The notes: generated by a model from the sequence alone, not told the origin. A DNA stretch of 64,000 bases from Komagataeibacter xylinus (GCF_031081985.1 NZ_JARWSK010000004.1:1-64000); one strand, 5' to 3'; positions 9,259 to 18,251 are shown, counted from the stretch's first letter. Translations and numbers: made by a program.

Positions 9259-9756
9259 TTACGCATCATTACTGTCCAGCAGGCTTTCAATCGCCACGGC
9301 GGATTTGATGATCGGAGATTTAATGACAATATAGCTGAAATATTTTTCAATGCCGATGTTGCGATCCAGCATTGTTTCAACAATTTCCTGATAATGATCC
9401 ACGCTTTTGGTCATGAACTTCAGCAGGTAATCATATCCGCCACTGACCAGATGGCATTCCACGACTGATGATATCTTCTGGATATAGGTCTCGAAGCGCG
9501 AAAAATCATCCCGCCGGTGGTCCGATAGTGTCACTTCGGTAAAGACCGTGAGCAGGCTGCTGATTTTCTGTAAATTGATCTGTGCGCCATAACTGACGAT
9601 ATATCCTGCTTTTTCCAGCCGCTTGACCCTGATCAGGCATGGGCTGGCCGACAGGCCCACCCGGCGTGCGAGTTCCACGTTGGTCAGTCGTCCGTTGCGC
9701 TGCAGTTGCGCAAGGATACGCAGGTCAATCCGGTCCAGTTTGGGCTGGGATATCAT
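9259..9756 (-). CDS. Lrp/AsnC family transcriptional regulator
   Basis: A 165-residue Lrp/AsnC regulator. The N-terminal DNA-binding domain shows LDRIDLRILAQLQRNGRLTN followed by the helix-turn-helix LARRVGLSASPCLIRVKRLEKAGYI (about residues 27-51). The C-terminal RAM domain, which binds effector amino acids and builds the oligomer, covers about residues 70-150. It sits between the aminotransferase gene (180 bases downstream) and the three-subunit dehydrogenase genes (203 bases upstream), all on the minus strand, so it probably senses the amino compound these enzymes use. Length agrees with the family. No specific Lrp operator could be assigned by eye. Confidence 0.9.
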   Translation of the reverse strand: MISQPKLDRIDLRILAQLQRNGRLTNVELARRVGLSASPCLIRVKRLEKAGYIVSYGAQINLQKISSLLTVFTEVTLSDHRRDDFSRFETYIQKISSVVECHLVSGGYDYLLKFMTKSVDHYQEIVETMLDRNIGIEKYFSYIVIKSPIIKSAVAIESLLDSNDA

Positions 9757-9959
9757 GTTGGCCGATTACCTTTGTCCATATAAAAACCGCTGTTGTGGCA
9801 TTGATGCGCGCAGTGCAGCACGAAGGTGGCATGTCCGCACGGATAAGAAAAGAAGATCGCATGCCTTCGGCTTCATGTCATGCATTCCGCGCGCCAAGAG
9901 GGAGGCGCGCGAAGGCGCCCCCCAACAGTACGAATGCGCGCAGCGCCCGCCAGCCCCGG

Positions 9960-11099
9960 TTACTGGAACCGTTTTATATGGAAGGGTTCCAGCGGAATGT
10001 CGGTGTGCCCGGTTGCAATCAGTTCCGCCATGGTCATGCCCACGCCGGGGCCAAGCTGGAAGCCGTGACCACAGAAACCGAAGGCGTAGAACAGGCCGGG
10101 CACCTTGCTGCTCGGCCCCATGATGGGCAGGTTGTCGCCCACATATCCTTCCACGCCCGACCATGTGCGGATCACGCGCAGCCGTGCGATCTGCGGCACC
10201 AGCCGTGCGAGATAGGGCATCTGGCGCATGGTGTTGAGCGGGTCGATGGGCGAGCGCTTGGCCACGAGGTCCGCCACGCTGCGCCGGCCGCCGCCATACA
10301 CGATGTTGCCGCGCTTGACCTGCCGCAGATAGACGCCTTCTTCCAGCACGCTCGAGGCACTGCCGATGACCGGCCCGATGCGGTAGGGCAGCGGTTCGGT
10401 CACCCCCATCTGCGGGCCGTTGGCGGCAAAGGGAATATCCTCGCCGAAGGAGGCGGCCATGGCCCGGCCCCATGCCCCGCTTGAAATCTGGAGAAGGGGG
10501 GCCTGGAAGGAATGTCCGTCGCGGGTCTCGACGATGAAGTCCTCGGATGTTTTCGTAATGGCGCACACTTCGGTGTTTTCGATCACCCGCGCGCCAGCAC
10601 GCCGTGCCGCGCGCCCGAAGGCCGGGGCGGCCAGGCGCGGATTGGCATGCCCATCGAGCGGGGAATAGGAAACCGTGCGGATGTCGGGGCCGACCATGGG
10701 GAACTTCGCGCGCGCCTGATCCCCGGTCATGATGGTCAGGTCAAGGCCGTAGGGCTTGCAGTCAACCGCGTATTTTTCCAGCCGGGCGCCGTCTTTTTCG
10801 CTGGTGGTGACCAGGATGTGCCCGCTCATGACAAACTCGGCGTCTTCTCCGATCAGGCGGGGCAGGTTGATCCAGATGTCGCGCGAGCGGTTGGCCAGCG
10901 GCAACTGGCCCAGGTAGCGGCTCTGCCGCCGCACATTGCCAAAATTGACGCCACTTGCGGCCTGCCCCACGAGGTTACGTTCCAGCAGGATGACCGACAG
11001 CCCCTGCCTGCGCAGGAAAAAGGCTGTAGCAGCCCCCATGAAGCCACCGCCGACAATAATCACATCGGCCTGCATGCGGTTGGTCGGATAGGTGGTCAT
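9960..11099 (-). CDS. HcnC/OoxB-like FAD-dependent oxidoreductase subunit (DAO family)
   Basis: A 379-residue D-amino-acid-oxidase-type flavoprotein. It has the FAD fold ADVIIVGGGFMGAATAFFLRRQG near residues 11-31 and the C-terminal glycine-rich segment YAFGFCGHGFQLGPGVG that closes the isoalloxazine site. Members of this family form the beta subunit of hydrogen cyanide synthase (HcnC), opine oxidases (OoxB/NoxB) and D-hydroxyproline dehydrogenase, oxidising the C-N bond of an amino acid or opine. Its start overlaps the stop of the previous gene by four bases, so it is the third gene of a tightly coupled three-subunit operon. The substrate is not decided by sequence; nothing here singles out cyanide production. 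Confidence 0.8.
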   Translation of the reverse strand: MTTYPTNRMQADVIIVGGGFMGAATAFFLRRQGLSVILLERNLVGQAASGVNFGNVRRQSRYLGQLPLANRSRDIWINLPRLIGEDAEFVMSGHILVTTSEKDGARLEKYAVDCKPYGLDLTIMTGDQARAKFPMVGPDIRTVSYSPLDGHANPRLAAPAFGRAARRAGARVIENTEVCAITKTSEDFIVETRDGHSFQAPLLQISSGAWGRAMAASFGEDIPFAANGPQMGVTEPLPYRIGPVIGSASSVLEEGVYLRQVKRGNIVYGGGRRSVADLVAKRSPIDPLNTMRQMPYLARLVPQIARLRVIRTWSGVEGYVGDNLPIMGPSSKVPGLFYAFGFCGHGFQLGPGVGMTMAELIATGHTDIPLEPFHIKRFQ

Positions 11100-12466
11100 G
11101 ATTTTACCGTGCAGTTGAGGGGGAGGGGCTTGACGGGCGCTGCGGTGCGCAGGCGGCCGACTTCACGCACGGGGACATTGCGCGCCGCAGCCAGAATCTC
11201 GGCTGCAGCAAGGCCGCACATGCGCCCCTGGCACCGCCCCATGCCCGGGCGGGTGAGGGCCTTGGCGCGGTTCATCTCGGGGGCATCGAGTTCGCCTGCC
11301 GCCCGCCGGATCTCGCCCGCCGTTATGTTCTCGCACCGGCAGACCACCGTCTCGTCGGGCAGGGCGCGGGCCAGGTGCGCAGGCCAGGGGAACGCTTCGG
11401 CCAGGCCCCGACCAAAGCGGTTCATGATGGCCAGCGTCTCGTGCAGTTGCGTGAACTCGGTGTCTTCAACGCCATGGCCGCCATCGCGCAGCACGGCGCA
11501 GGCAGCAAGCTGGCCGGCAGCCTCGGCCGCGTCGGCCCCGCGCAGCAGCACGCCATCGCCCGCTAGATACACATCGGGCCGGCTGGTGCGGCCATTACGG
11601 TCAACATGCGGGCGCCACTGGGTAAAGCAGGGGTCGAATGTGAAATCGCATTTCAGCAGGTCCGCGAGCTGCGTTTCCGAGCGCAGTCCGTAGCCAATGC
11701 CCACCGCATCGCACGAGACCTGGCGCAGCCTGCCCCGGCTGTCGCACCATGTTACGCCGGATACCTGGTTGTTGCTGGCTTCAATGGCGCGTGGCGTAAT
11801 GCCTGCATGCAGCCGCACGCCCGCACGCGCAAGGTCGGCCATGTAGCGCACGCCATTGGCCACGACCCGTGCCCGGCTGGCCATGCGCCGCAGGCCCTTC
11901 ATGCGCGTGGACAGCGCACTGGTATCAAGAACGGCAGCAGGTCTGGCCCCGGCCTGCAGGTATTGCCAGGCCACGAGATAGAGCAGCGGGCCAGTGCCCA
12001 TGAAAACCGGCTTCTGCCCGATGGCGCAGGCCTGTGCCTTCAGCGCGATCTGGGCGGCGCCAAGGCTGTAGGCGCCCGGCGTGGTCCAGCCCGGCACCGG
12101 CATGATCCGGTCGGTCGCTCCCGATGCGATAATGACCCGGCTAAACGGCACGATGGTTACATCCTGCCCGCATACGGTCATGAGCCCTTCATCCGAAACG
12201 CCCCATACGGTCGTGCCGGGGTGGTAGTCGATATGAGGGCGCAGCAGGTCAAAATCGGTGTGCAGGGCGGTCGCCTTCGCCGCCTCGGTGCCGTACAGCT
12301 TTTCGGGCGTGCGATGGAAATTTTCCGGCTGGCGGCGATAGATCTGCCCGCCCTGGCGGTCGTTTTCATCAATGACGACCGGGCGCAGGCCCGCCTGCAC
12401 CAGCCGCTGTGCCGCGCGCGTGCCGGCAGGCCCCGCGCCGATGACGATTACAGGTTCGTCAGCCAT
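11096..12466 (-). CDS. HcnB/OoxA-like FAD/NAD oxidoreductase subunit with [2Fe-2S] domain
   Basis: A 456-residue flavoprotein. It begins with the FAD motif VIVIGAGPAGTRAAQRLVQAG. A pyridine-nucleotide-disulfide-oxidoreductase core follows, and a BFD-like [2Fe-2S] domain ends the chain with CRCENIT and then GMGRCQGRMCG, giving four cysteines in the C-x-C ... C-x4-C pattern. This is the alpha subunit layout of HcnB, OoxA and related heterotrimeric amino acid or opine dehydrogenases. ATG 12464-12466 is preceded by a perfect GGAGGT. It overlaps both neighbours, the ferredoxin-like subunit upstream and the DAO subunit downstream, so the three are translated together. Confidence 0.85.
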   Translation of the reverse strand: MADEPVIVIGAGPAGTRAAQRLVQAGLRPVVIDENDRQGGQIYRRQPENFHRTPEKLYGTEAAKATALHTDFDLLRPHIDYHPGTTVWGVSDEGLMTVCGQDVTIVPFSRVIIASGATDRIMPVPGWTTPGAYSLGAAQIALKAQACAIGQKPVFMGTGPLLYLVAWQYLQAGARPAAVLDTSALSTRMKGLRRMASRARVVANGVRYMADLARAGVRLHAGITPRAIEASNNQVSGVTWCDSRGRLRQVSCDAVGIGYGLRSETQLADLLKCDFTFDPCFTQWRPHVDRNGRTSRPDVYLAGDGVLLRGADAAEAAGQLAACAVLRDGGHGVEDTEFTQLHETLAIMNRFGRGLAEAFPWPAHLARALPDETVVCRCENITAGEIRRAAGELDAPEMNRAKALTRPGMGRCQGRMCGLAAAEILAAARNVPVREVGRLRTAAPVKPLPLNCTVKS

Positions 12467-12750
12467 GGGACCTCCGTTGTGGTAATGCGCATGCCGGGCT
12501 GGGCCGGGGTCGAACACGCGCGGAGCTGCGTGCCATCTTCGGTCCAGACCCAGCAGTCCTGGCATGCTCCCATCAGGCAGAACCCTGCCCGTGGTGCGTT
12601 GTCGAATTCATTGTGGCGCAACTGTCTGGTCCGTGTCAGCAGGGCGACCAGCAAGGTATCGCCTTCCAGCGCCTCGATTTCATGGCCATCCACGAACAGG
12701 CGTATGGTTTTTCGGTCTTTTTCGGCTACACGTCGGAATAAAGCCGGCAT
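12448..12750 (-). CDS. HcnA-like (2Fe-2S) ferredoxin subunit
   Basis: A 100-residue protein with one plant-type [2Fe-2S] fold. The cysteines read C-LMGA-C-QD-C and then RAC about 19 residues later, the standard ferredoxin arrangement; the start RLFVDGHEIEALEGDTLLVALL is the beta-grasp. HcnA-like subunits carry electrons from the flavin subunits to the membrane quinone pool. Its stop codon overlaps the start of the alpha subunit by 19 bases. I chose ATG 12750, which gives the usual 100-residue size; a longer open frame upstream has no family-like sequence. The operon's promoter lies in the 290-base gap shared with the divergent aldehyde dehydrogenase operon. Confidence 0.85.
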   Translation of the reverse strand: MPALFRRVAEKDRKTIRLFVDGHEIEALEGDTLLVALLTRTRQLRHNEFDNAPRAGFCLMGACQDCWVWTEDGTQLRACSTPAQPGMRITTTEVPWLTNL

Positions 12751-13039
12751 GGGTTCTCTCTTGGTTGGGTCCGCTGGCAGGGCATATGATATGAGGATGC
12801 GACCTGAATTCACATATCCAAAACAGTCACGCAGCGGGAATGAAATTTGTTTAAAAAAAACAGGTGCAGGAAAGCATGAATGACCGTTTTTGTGGCGAGT
12901 ACGAAACATAATGTCCAGCCCGCGCGGTACAATGGCGGGTACGACCTGCGTGTCATGCCGCCCCGCTGAGGGAGGCTGCGCCCGGCGCTGCCTGGGCCGG
13001 CATTACGGATAAAACGCATATTGGCTCAGGAAACACTTC

Positions 13040-14524
13040 ATGTCGTCCTCACTGTCTTTCGATCCGGTTCTTGCCGATATTCCCGCTGGCCATTACATCG
13101 GCGGCCAGTTGCTCGCCGGTGGGGAGCGGATTGCGGTACACGCGCCCTCGAGCGGGGCGGTGGTGGGGCACATCCCTGCGGGAAGTGCCGACACCGTCGA
13201 TCAGGCCGTGCGCCGGGCGGCGCACGTGCAGGCGGCAAGCGGCTGGGCCACCTGCGCCCCGCGGGAGCGCGCGCGGGTGATCCGGGAGTGGGCGCGGCTG
13301 GTTGAGGAAAATGCCGAACGGCTGGCCCGCCTGGAATCCTTCTGCTCCACCCGCCCCATTGCCGAGACCACGGCATGGGATGTGCCGTTTACGGCGGAAG
13401 GCATGCGTTTCTTCGCGGAATATGCCGACAAGCTGGGCGGCGATGTGGCAGCCACTGAGTCGAACCTGCTGGGCATGACGATTGCCGAGCCCTATGGCGT
13501 GATCGGCGCCATCGCGCCATGGAACTTCCCGCTGGTCATGGGAAGCTGGAAAGTGCTGCCCGCCTTGGTGGCGGGCAATGGCGTGGTGCTCAAGCCATCG
13601 GAAATGACACCGTTCTCCGTCGTGCTGCTGGCCCAGCTTGGCGAGCAGGCGGGCCTGCCCGCGGGGCTGTTCAATGTGGTGCAGGGAGCAGGCGGCGTGG
13701 TGGGGGCGGCGCTGTCGCGGCACCCGCTGGTGGGCAAGCTGACCTTTACGGGTTCCACCCGCACGGGCATCGCGGTTATGCAGGCGGCGGCTGAAAGCGG
13801 GCCCAAGCCGGTTACGCTGGAGCTTGGCGGCAAGAGCCCGCAGGTGGTCTATCAGGATATCAGTTGTATCGACACGGTGGCTGCCCGCATCTTCCGCGCC
13901 TTTACCGGCAATGCCGGACAGGTGTGCGTGACGGGTTCGCGCCTGATCGTGCATGAAAAGGTCGCAGCCCCCCTCATCGAGCGTATCGCCACGCTGGCGG
14001 GGCAGGTACGCCCCGGCCCCACATGGGATGGGGCGGCGGCCTATGCGCCGATCATTTCCATCCCCCAGGCGCAGCGGATAGAAGACATTCTCAGTCGCGC
14101 CTGTGCCGCGGGCGCGCAGCAGGCCGTGCCCATGCGCCGGTTGCTGCCGGAGAGTGGCGGGGTTTTCCTCTCGCCTGCGGTGCTGACCAATGTGACCATG
14201 CAGAACGTGGCCGTGCGTGAGGAAATCTTTGGCCCGGTCCTGACCGTGCAGACCTTCCGGGAGGAAGAGGAGGCCATGGCGCTGGCCGAGCACCCTGAAT
14301 ACGGGCTGGCCGCTGGCGTACATACCGCTGACCTCGGTCGCGCCATGCGCGCGGTCAGGCGGCTGAAGGCGGGCACGGTGTGGGTCAACCGTTACGGGCG
14401 GTCGGCTGATTTTGTCATTCCCACCGGCGGCTTTGGCGGCTCGGGCATTGGCAAGGATCTTGGGCGGCAGGCGGTGGAAGCCAACCTGCGGCACAAGAGC
14501 GTGCTGATGTCTTTTGAAGGATAA
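13040..14524 (+). CDS. NAD(P)-dependent aldehyde dehydrogenase
   Basis: A 494-residue aldehyde dehydrogenase. PWNFP (cofactor-binding region) and VTLELGGKSP with the general-base Glu near 261 are present, and the catalytic Cys lies near 296 in NAGQVCVTGSR. The C-terminal part RYGRSADFVIPTGGFGGSGIGKDLG is as in gamma-(glutamyl-)aminobutyraldehyde-type enzymes. It oxidises an aldehyde to the acid. AGGAAA precedes the ATG. It is the first gene of an operon with the M20 hydrolase (6 bases apart) and the tartrate-dehydrogenase-like gene, and is divergent from the HcnABC-like genes, whose product might be its aldehyde substrate (inference). Confidence 0.88.
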   Translation: MSSSLSFDPVLADIPAGHYIGGQLLAGGERIAVHAPSSGAVVGHIPAGSADTVDQAVRRAAHVQAASGWATCAPRERARVIREWARLVEENAERLARLESFCSTRPIAETTAWDVPFTAEGMRFFAEYADKLGGDVAATESNLLGMTIAEPYGVIGAIAPWNFPLVMGSWKVLPALVAGNGVVLKPSEMTPFSVVLLAQLGEQAGLPAGLFNVVQGAGGVVGAALSRHPLVGKLTFTGSTRTGIAVMQAAAESGPKPVTLELGGKSPQVVYQDISCIDTVAARIFRAFTGNAGQVCVTGSRLIVHEKVAAPLIERIATLAGQVRPGPTWDGAAAYAPIISIPQAQRIEDILSRACAAGAQQAVPMRRLLPESGGVFLSPAVLTNVTMQNVAVREEIFGPVLTVQTFREEEEAMALAEHPEYGLAAGVHTADLGRAMRAVRRLKAGTVWVNRYGRSADFVIPTGGFGGSGIGKDLGRQAVEANLRHKSVLMSFEG

Positions 14525-14530
14525 GACGCA

Positions 14531-15709
14531 ATGAACCGGGCCGCATGCCTTACCGAACTGACCGCCCTGCGGCATGACCTGCACGCCCACCCTGAACTGC
14601 GCTTCGAGGAAGTCCGCACGGCCGATCTGGTCTGTGAATACCTGACGGAACTCGGTTATGCGCCTGTCCGTGGCCTTGCCACGACGGGGGTCGTCGCAAC
14701 CCTGCATGGCAACCGGCCCGGCCCATCGATCATATTGCGCGCGGATATGGATGCGCTGCCGGTGCATGAGCGCAGCGCGCATGGCCATGTCTCGCGCCAT
14801 GCGGGCCGGATGCATGCCTGCGGGCATGACGGGCACACGGTCATGCTGCTTGGTGCTGCCGCCCGGCTGGCGGAACGGCCACCGGAGCATGGGGTGATTC
14901 ATTTCGTCTTCCAGCCCGGCGAGGAAGGGGGTGCGGGCGCGCGCGTGATGATCGAGGAAGGGCTGTTCACGCGCTTTCCGGCCGAAGCGTGTTTCGGGCT
15001 GCATAACTGGCCCGGCCTGCCTGCAGGCCAGCTTGCGGTGCGCAATGGGCCGATCATGGCGGGGGGGTGGCGGTTCCGTATCTGCATCAGGGGGCGGGGG
15101 GCGCATGCGGCGCAGCCCCACCTTTCAGCCGATCCGGTTCTGGCGGGTGCGGCGCTGGTGCAGGCCATGCAGCAGCTTGTGGCGCGGCGCACGAACCCGC
15201 TGGTTCCGGCCGTGGTTTCGGTCTGTACATTCCATGCAGGCAGCACGGACAATATCATTCCCGAGCAGGCGGAACTCGCTGGCACGATCCGGGCGCTGGA
15301 CCGTGACACGCTCGAGCGCCTGCGTGAAGAACTGGTGGACCTTGCCGCGGGCATGGCGCAGGCGGGCGGGGTTGAAATGACGGTGGACTATCACAGCCCG
15401 TATCCCGTCACCGTCAATGCGGCAGCACCCACGCGCATTGTAGGCGAAGTGATGCGTGAAATGAATGCGGATACGGCCTGGCCGCCCGCCGATACCGATG
15501 TGCCGCCCAGCCTGGCCTCTGAAGATTTCGGCTTCATGCTCGAGCAGCGTCCGGGCACCTATGCCATGATCGGTAATGGCCCGTCGGCTGCCCTGCATGC
15601 ACCGGATTATGATTTCAATGACAGCGTGATTGGTCGTGGCGTGACCTACTGGGAGCGCCTGGCCCGTTATTATCTTGCGCAACAGACGCGGAGAGATGAA
15701 GTATCATGA
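14531..15709 (+). CDS. M20 family amidohydrolase (N-acyl amino acid/hippurate hydrolase type)
   Basis: A 392-residue metallopeptidase-family amidohydrolase. The start ALRHDLHAHPELRFEE, the metal-binding MHACGHDGHT near residue 95, the GEEGGAGARVMIEEG segment with the catalytic/metal Glu pair, and the late ASEDFGFMLEQRPG are all in order, with a dimerisation domain between. Such enzymes split N-acyl amino acids, hippurate or N-carbamoyl/indole-acetyl amino acids in the cytosol using two metal ions. It lies 6 bases after the aldehyde dehydrogenase, and its stop overlaps the start of the next gene (ATGA), so all three are one operon. The acyl substrate is unknown. Confidence 0.88.
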   Translation: MNRAACLTELTALRHDLHAHPELRFEEVRTADLVCEYLTELGYAPVRGLATTGVVATLHGNRPGPSIILRADMDALPVHERSAHGHVSRHAGRMHACGHDGHTVMLLGAAARLAERPPEHGVIHFVFQPGEEGGAGARVMIEEGLFTRFPAEACFGLHNWPGLPAGQLAVRNGPIMAGGWRFRICIRGRGAHAAQPHLSADPVLAGAALVQAMQQLVARRTNPLVPAVVSVCTFHAGSTDNIIPEQAELAGTIRALDRDTLERLREELVDLAAGMAQAGGVEMTVDYHSPYPVTVNAAAPTRIVGEVMREMNADTAWPPADTDVPPSLASEDFGFMLEQRPGTYAMIGNGPSAALHAPDYDFNDSVIGRGVTYWERLARYYLAQQTRRDEVS

Positions 15710-16779
15710 AGACATACAAGATCGCGGTCCTGCCCGGTGATGGCATTGGCAAGGAAGTCATGCCGCCTGCGCTGAAGGTGCTCGATACCATCGGCAAGAT
15801 CTGCGATATCGGTTTCCAGTATTCCGAATATGACTGGAGCTGCGAAACCTATCTCGCGACCGGCAGTATGATGCCAGCCGATGGCATGGACCGCCTGTCG
15901 CAGCATGATGCCATCCTGCTCGGTGCGGTGGGGTATCCGACCGTGCCGGACCATATCTCGCTGTGGGGGATGCTGATTCCCATCCGGCGTGATTTTGACC
16001 AGTACGTCAACCTGCGCCCCGTCCGCCTGCTGCCCGGCATTCGCTGCCCGCTGGCTGACCGCAAGCCCGGAGACATTGATTTCTGGATCGTGCGCGAAAA
16101 TACCGAGGGCGAATATTCGCGCATCGGCGGCCGTTTTGCCGAGGGCACGGATGCCGAAGGCGTGGTGCAGACCGCCGTGTTCACCCGGCACGGCACGGAC
16201 CGCATCATCCGGTATGCCTTTGAACTGGCCAAGAAGCTGGATCGCCCGCATGTTTCATCGGCCACGAAGTCCAACGGCCTGTTCCATTCCATGCCGTTTT
16301 GGGATGAGCGGTTCGAGAAAATGGCCGCGCGGTATCCCGGCACGCGCATAGACAGCCACCATATCGATATCCTGACAGCACGCTTTGTCCTGTCGCCGGA
16401 ATATTTTGATGTCGTGGTTGGCAGCAACCTGTTTGGCGATATCCTGTCCGATCTCGGGCCGGGGGTAACGGGCACGATCGCGGTGGCGCCGTCCGCCAAT
16501 ATCAATCCCGAGCGGCGTTACCCCTCCATGTTCGAACCCGTGCATGGGTCCGCCCCCGATATTGCCGGGCGCAACATCGCCAATCCCGTTGGCCAGATCT
16601 GGGCGGCTTCCATGATGCTCGATCACCTTGGCGAGCCGGAAGCCGGGCGCATGGTGCTCAAGGCCATCGAGACGGTCCTGGCCAACCCCGCAGCCCCGCG
16701 CACGCCTGATATTGGCGGCAAGGCCAGCACGGCACAGTTCGGGGATGCCATTGCCGCGGTCCTGCACGATATGCGCTGA
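15706..16779 (+). CDS. Tartrate dehydrogenase/isopropylmalate dehydrogenase family (TtuC-like)
   Basis: A 357-residue beta-decarboxylating dehydrogenase. It has KIAVLPGDGIGKEV at the start, GAVGYP, the WIVRENTEGEYSRIGG loop and NLFGDILSDLGPGVTGT, which carries the metal-binding aspartates. The NLRPVRLLPG and LWGMLIPIRRDFDQY segments match the tartrate dehydrogenase/decarboxylase (TtuC/YeaU) branch rather than LeuB. It would oxidise a 2-hydroxy diacid such as tartrate or D-malate with NAD. It is translationally coupled to the M20 gene and is the last gene before a strong terminator. Confidence 0.85.
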   Translation: MKTYKIAVLPGDGIGKEVMPPALKVLDTIGKICDIGFQYSEYDWSCETYLATGSMMPADGMDRLSQHDAILLGAVGYPTVPDHISLWGMLIPIRRDFDQYVNLRPVRLLPGIRCPLADRKPGDIDFWIVRENTEGEYSRIGGRFAEGTDAEGVVQTAVFTRHGTDRIIRYAFELAKKLDRPHVSSATKSNGLFHSMPFWDERFEKMAARYPGTRIDSHHIDILTARFVLSPEYFDVVVGSNLFGDILSDLGPGVTGTIAVAPSANINPERRYPSMFEPVHGSAPDIAGRNIANPVGQIWAASMMLDHLGEPEAGRMVLKAIETVLANPAAPRTPDIGGKASTAQFGDAIAAVLHDMR

Positions 16780-16861
16780 CAGGCGCCTGGGACAGCATGC
16801 TGTCGATCGTTGCCCATGATGGACAGGCGAACGTGCGGACATGCTGATCCGCACGGAGTGG

Positions 16862-16902
16862 AGCAGATGAACCGGGTCGTGCTGGTTCATCTGCTTTTTT
16901 TA
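16862..16902 (+). terminator. Rho-independent terminator after the ALDH-M20-TtuC operon
   Basis: A perfect 12-bp stem (AGCAGATGAACC with GGTTCATCTGCT) and a 10-base loop, followed by seven Ts. It ends the operon about 80 bases after its last stop codon. Confidence 0.92.
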
Positions 16903-17426
16903 TGGGGCGGCAAGTAACGGCATGAATTGTTACAATATTTTATCTATTAGGTGGCCGCCTGTGGCATGGTAGGGTGTGCGGTTGCTGGCGGAGAAATATA
17001 GGCAGGGCTGTCCTATTGCTATTTTTTGATATAATATCTTGATATAAATGAATTTTAAAATAATTGCATCATGAATCTGTCAGGGCCAGAAAGGCTGTGC
17101 ATGCAGCCTGCATGTCCCTGTTGTGGGTAGCCGTGGCATATTCTGCTTTATGAATCGTTTCATGCTGCCATAGTGGCATGATCTGCGCTTCCTATGAGGA
17201 TGCAGGGCGTTCCGCCAGGCGTGGATCAGATGGGCATTCTGACATAACTCTCTGTAGAGAATGAAGAATTGGCATATTTTTCCCGCCCGGACGCAGGAAA
17301 GCAGACCCTGCTCGTGTTGGTTTCCAATTCGATACATTATGCTGAAAATCATATATAAACGGGTATTCCCGCATGGTGTTTTCATGATTTATTGGTGAGC
17401 ACTACGGAATGAGGTGTTATCCTGTC
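16903..17426 (+). other. AT-rich intergenic promoter region
   Basis: No coding frame here looks real. After the terminator the sequence turns AT-rich. It contains a direct repeat TTGATATAA at 17026-17034 and 17039-17047 (13-base period), and GATATAATATC at 17028-17038 is palindromic. These are far (about 380 bases) from the next start codon. The 60 bases before that start are also AT-rich and probably carry the promoter of the HAD/ABC operon. Confidence 0.4.
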
Positions 17427-18095
17427 ATGTCCCTTTTTAAGCCCAAATTCATCACCTTCGACTGCTATGGCACGCTGATCCATTTCGAGATGGGTGAGAC
17501 GGCCCGCAAGCTTTATGCCGACGTCATCGCGCCCGAGCACATGGACCAGTTCGTGGCCGACTTTGCCGGTTACCGCCTTGATGAAGTGCTTGGCGCGTGG
17601 AAGCCGTACCGTTACGTCGTGCTGGGCGCGATCGAGCGCACCTGCAAGCGCTGGAACATTCCGTTCGACGTGGCCGTTGCCAACAAGTTTTACGATGCCG
17701 TGCCGACATGGGGGCCGTGGCCCGATGTGACCGAGCCGCTGCGCCGCGTGGCCAAGGAATTCCCGCTCGTCATCCTGTCCAACGCCATGAACTCGCAGAT
17801 CCATTCCAACGTCGCGAATATCGGCGCGCCTTTCCATAAGGTGCTCACGGCAGAAGACGCGCAGGCCTACAAGCCGCGCATGCGCGCGTTTGAATACATG
17901 TTCGACCAGCTCGGCTGCGGGCCGGAAGACATCCTGCACGTCTCGTCTTCCCTGCGTTACGACCTCATGCCCGCGCGTGACCTTGGCATTCGCAACAAGG
18001 TGTTCGTGGCCCGCGGGCATGAACCCTCCACGCCGGAATACGGTTATACCGAAATCAGGGATATCGGGGGCCTTCCAGGCGTTCTGGGCCTGTAA
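17427..18095 (+). CDS. Haloacid dehalogenase type II-like HAD hydrolase
   Basis: A 222-residue HAD protein with ITFDCYGTLIHFE (nucleophile Asp near residue 12), VILSNAMNSQ as motif II and AYKPRMRAFEYMF with the motif III lysine. HVSSSLRYDLMPARDLG supplies the acidic motif IV. It belongs with (S)-2-haloacid dehalogenase type II by motif I, and the 222-residue length fits. I chose ATG 17427 because the upstream extension MRCYPV has no family sequence. It opens the run of same-strand genes that continues through the ABC transporter to 26810, so its substrate probably relates to what the transporter brings in. Dehalogenation itself is not proven. Confidence 0.85.
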   Translation: MSLFKPKFITFDCYGTLIHFEMGETARKLYADVIAPEHMDQFVADFAGYRLDEVLGAWKPYRYVVLGAIERTCKRWNIPFDVAVANKFYDAVPTWGPWPDVTEPLRRVAKEFPLVILSNAMNSQIHSNVANIGAPFHKVLTAEDAQAYKPRMRAFEYMFDQLGCGPEDILHVSSSLRYDLMPARDLGIRNKVFVARGHEPSTPEYGYTEIRDIGGLPGVLGL

Positions 18096-18152
18096 ACCGG
18101 CAGGCGCGCGTTACGGACGTCCGGGATCACCACACCGCAGGAAAGCACGAGC

Positions 18153-18251
18153 ATGACACTTGCCAGCAACTGGTTGGACACGCCGAACGCCCGCGTGCCG
18201 GGTGTCATGTGGTGGTGGCGGGCGGTCCTGCCTGCGGGCGCGCCTTCCTGA
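18153..18251 (+). CDS. Possible 32-residue leader/small protein coupled to the ABC binding-protein gene
   Basis: ATG 18153 is preceded by AGGAAAG at ideal spacing and opens a 32-codon frame containing the tryptophan-rich patch VMWWWRAV. Its TGA shares its last base with the ATG of the solute-binding protein (TGATG at 18249-18253). That is the arrangement of translational coupling. It may be a leader peptide, a small protein, or only a ribosome-loading frame. No family is recognised, and the evidence is its signals rather than its sequence. Confidence 0.4.
   Translation: MTLASNWLDTPNARVPGVMWWWRAVLPAGAPS

Noticed and set aside
9960-12750. Hydrogen cyanide synthase (hcnABC) as firm function
   Set aside because: The three-subunit layout is shared by opine oxidases and D-hydroxyproline dehydrogenases; nothing in the sequence selects cyanide formation, so only the family is stated.
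13049-15121. 690-codon minus-strand open frame
   Set aside because: It spans the opposite strand of two clear genes (ALDH and M20 amidohydrolase), so it is a compositional shadow.
17080-17385. 101-codon minus-strand frame in the gap before the HAD/ABC operon
   Set aside because: No ribosome site, no recognisable sequence and inconsistent codon use; treated as non-coding.
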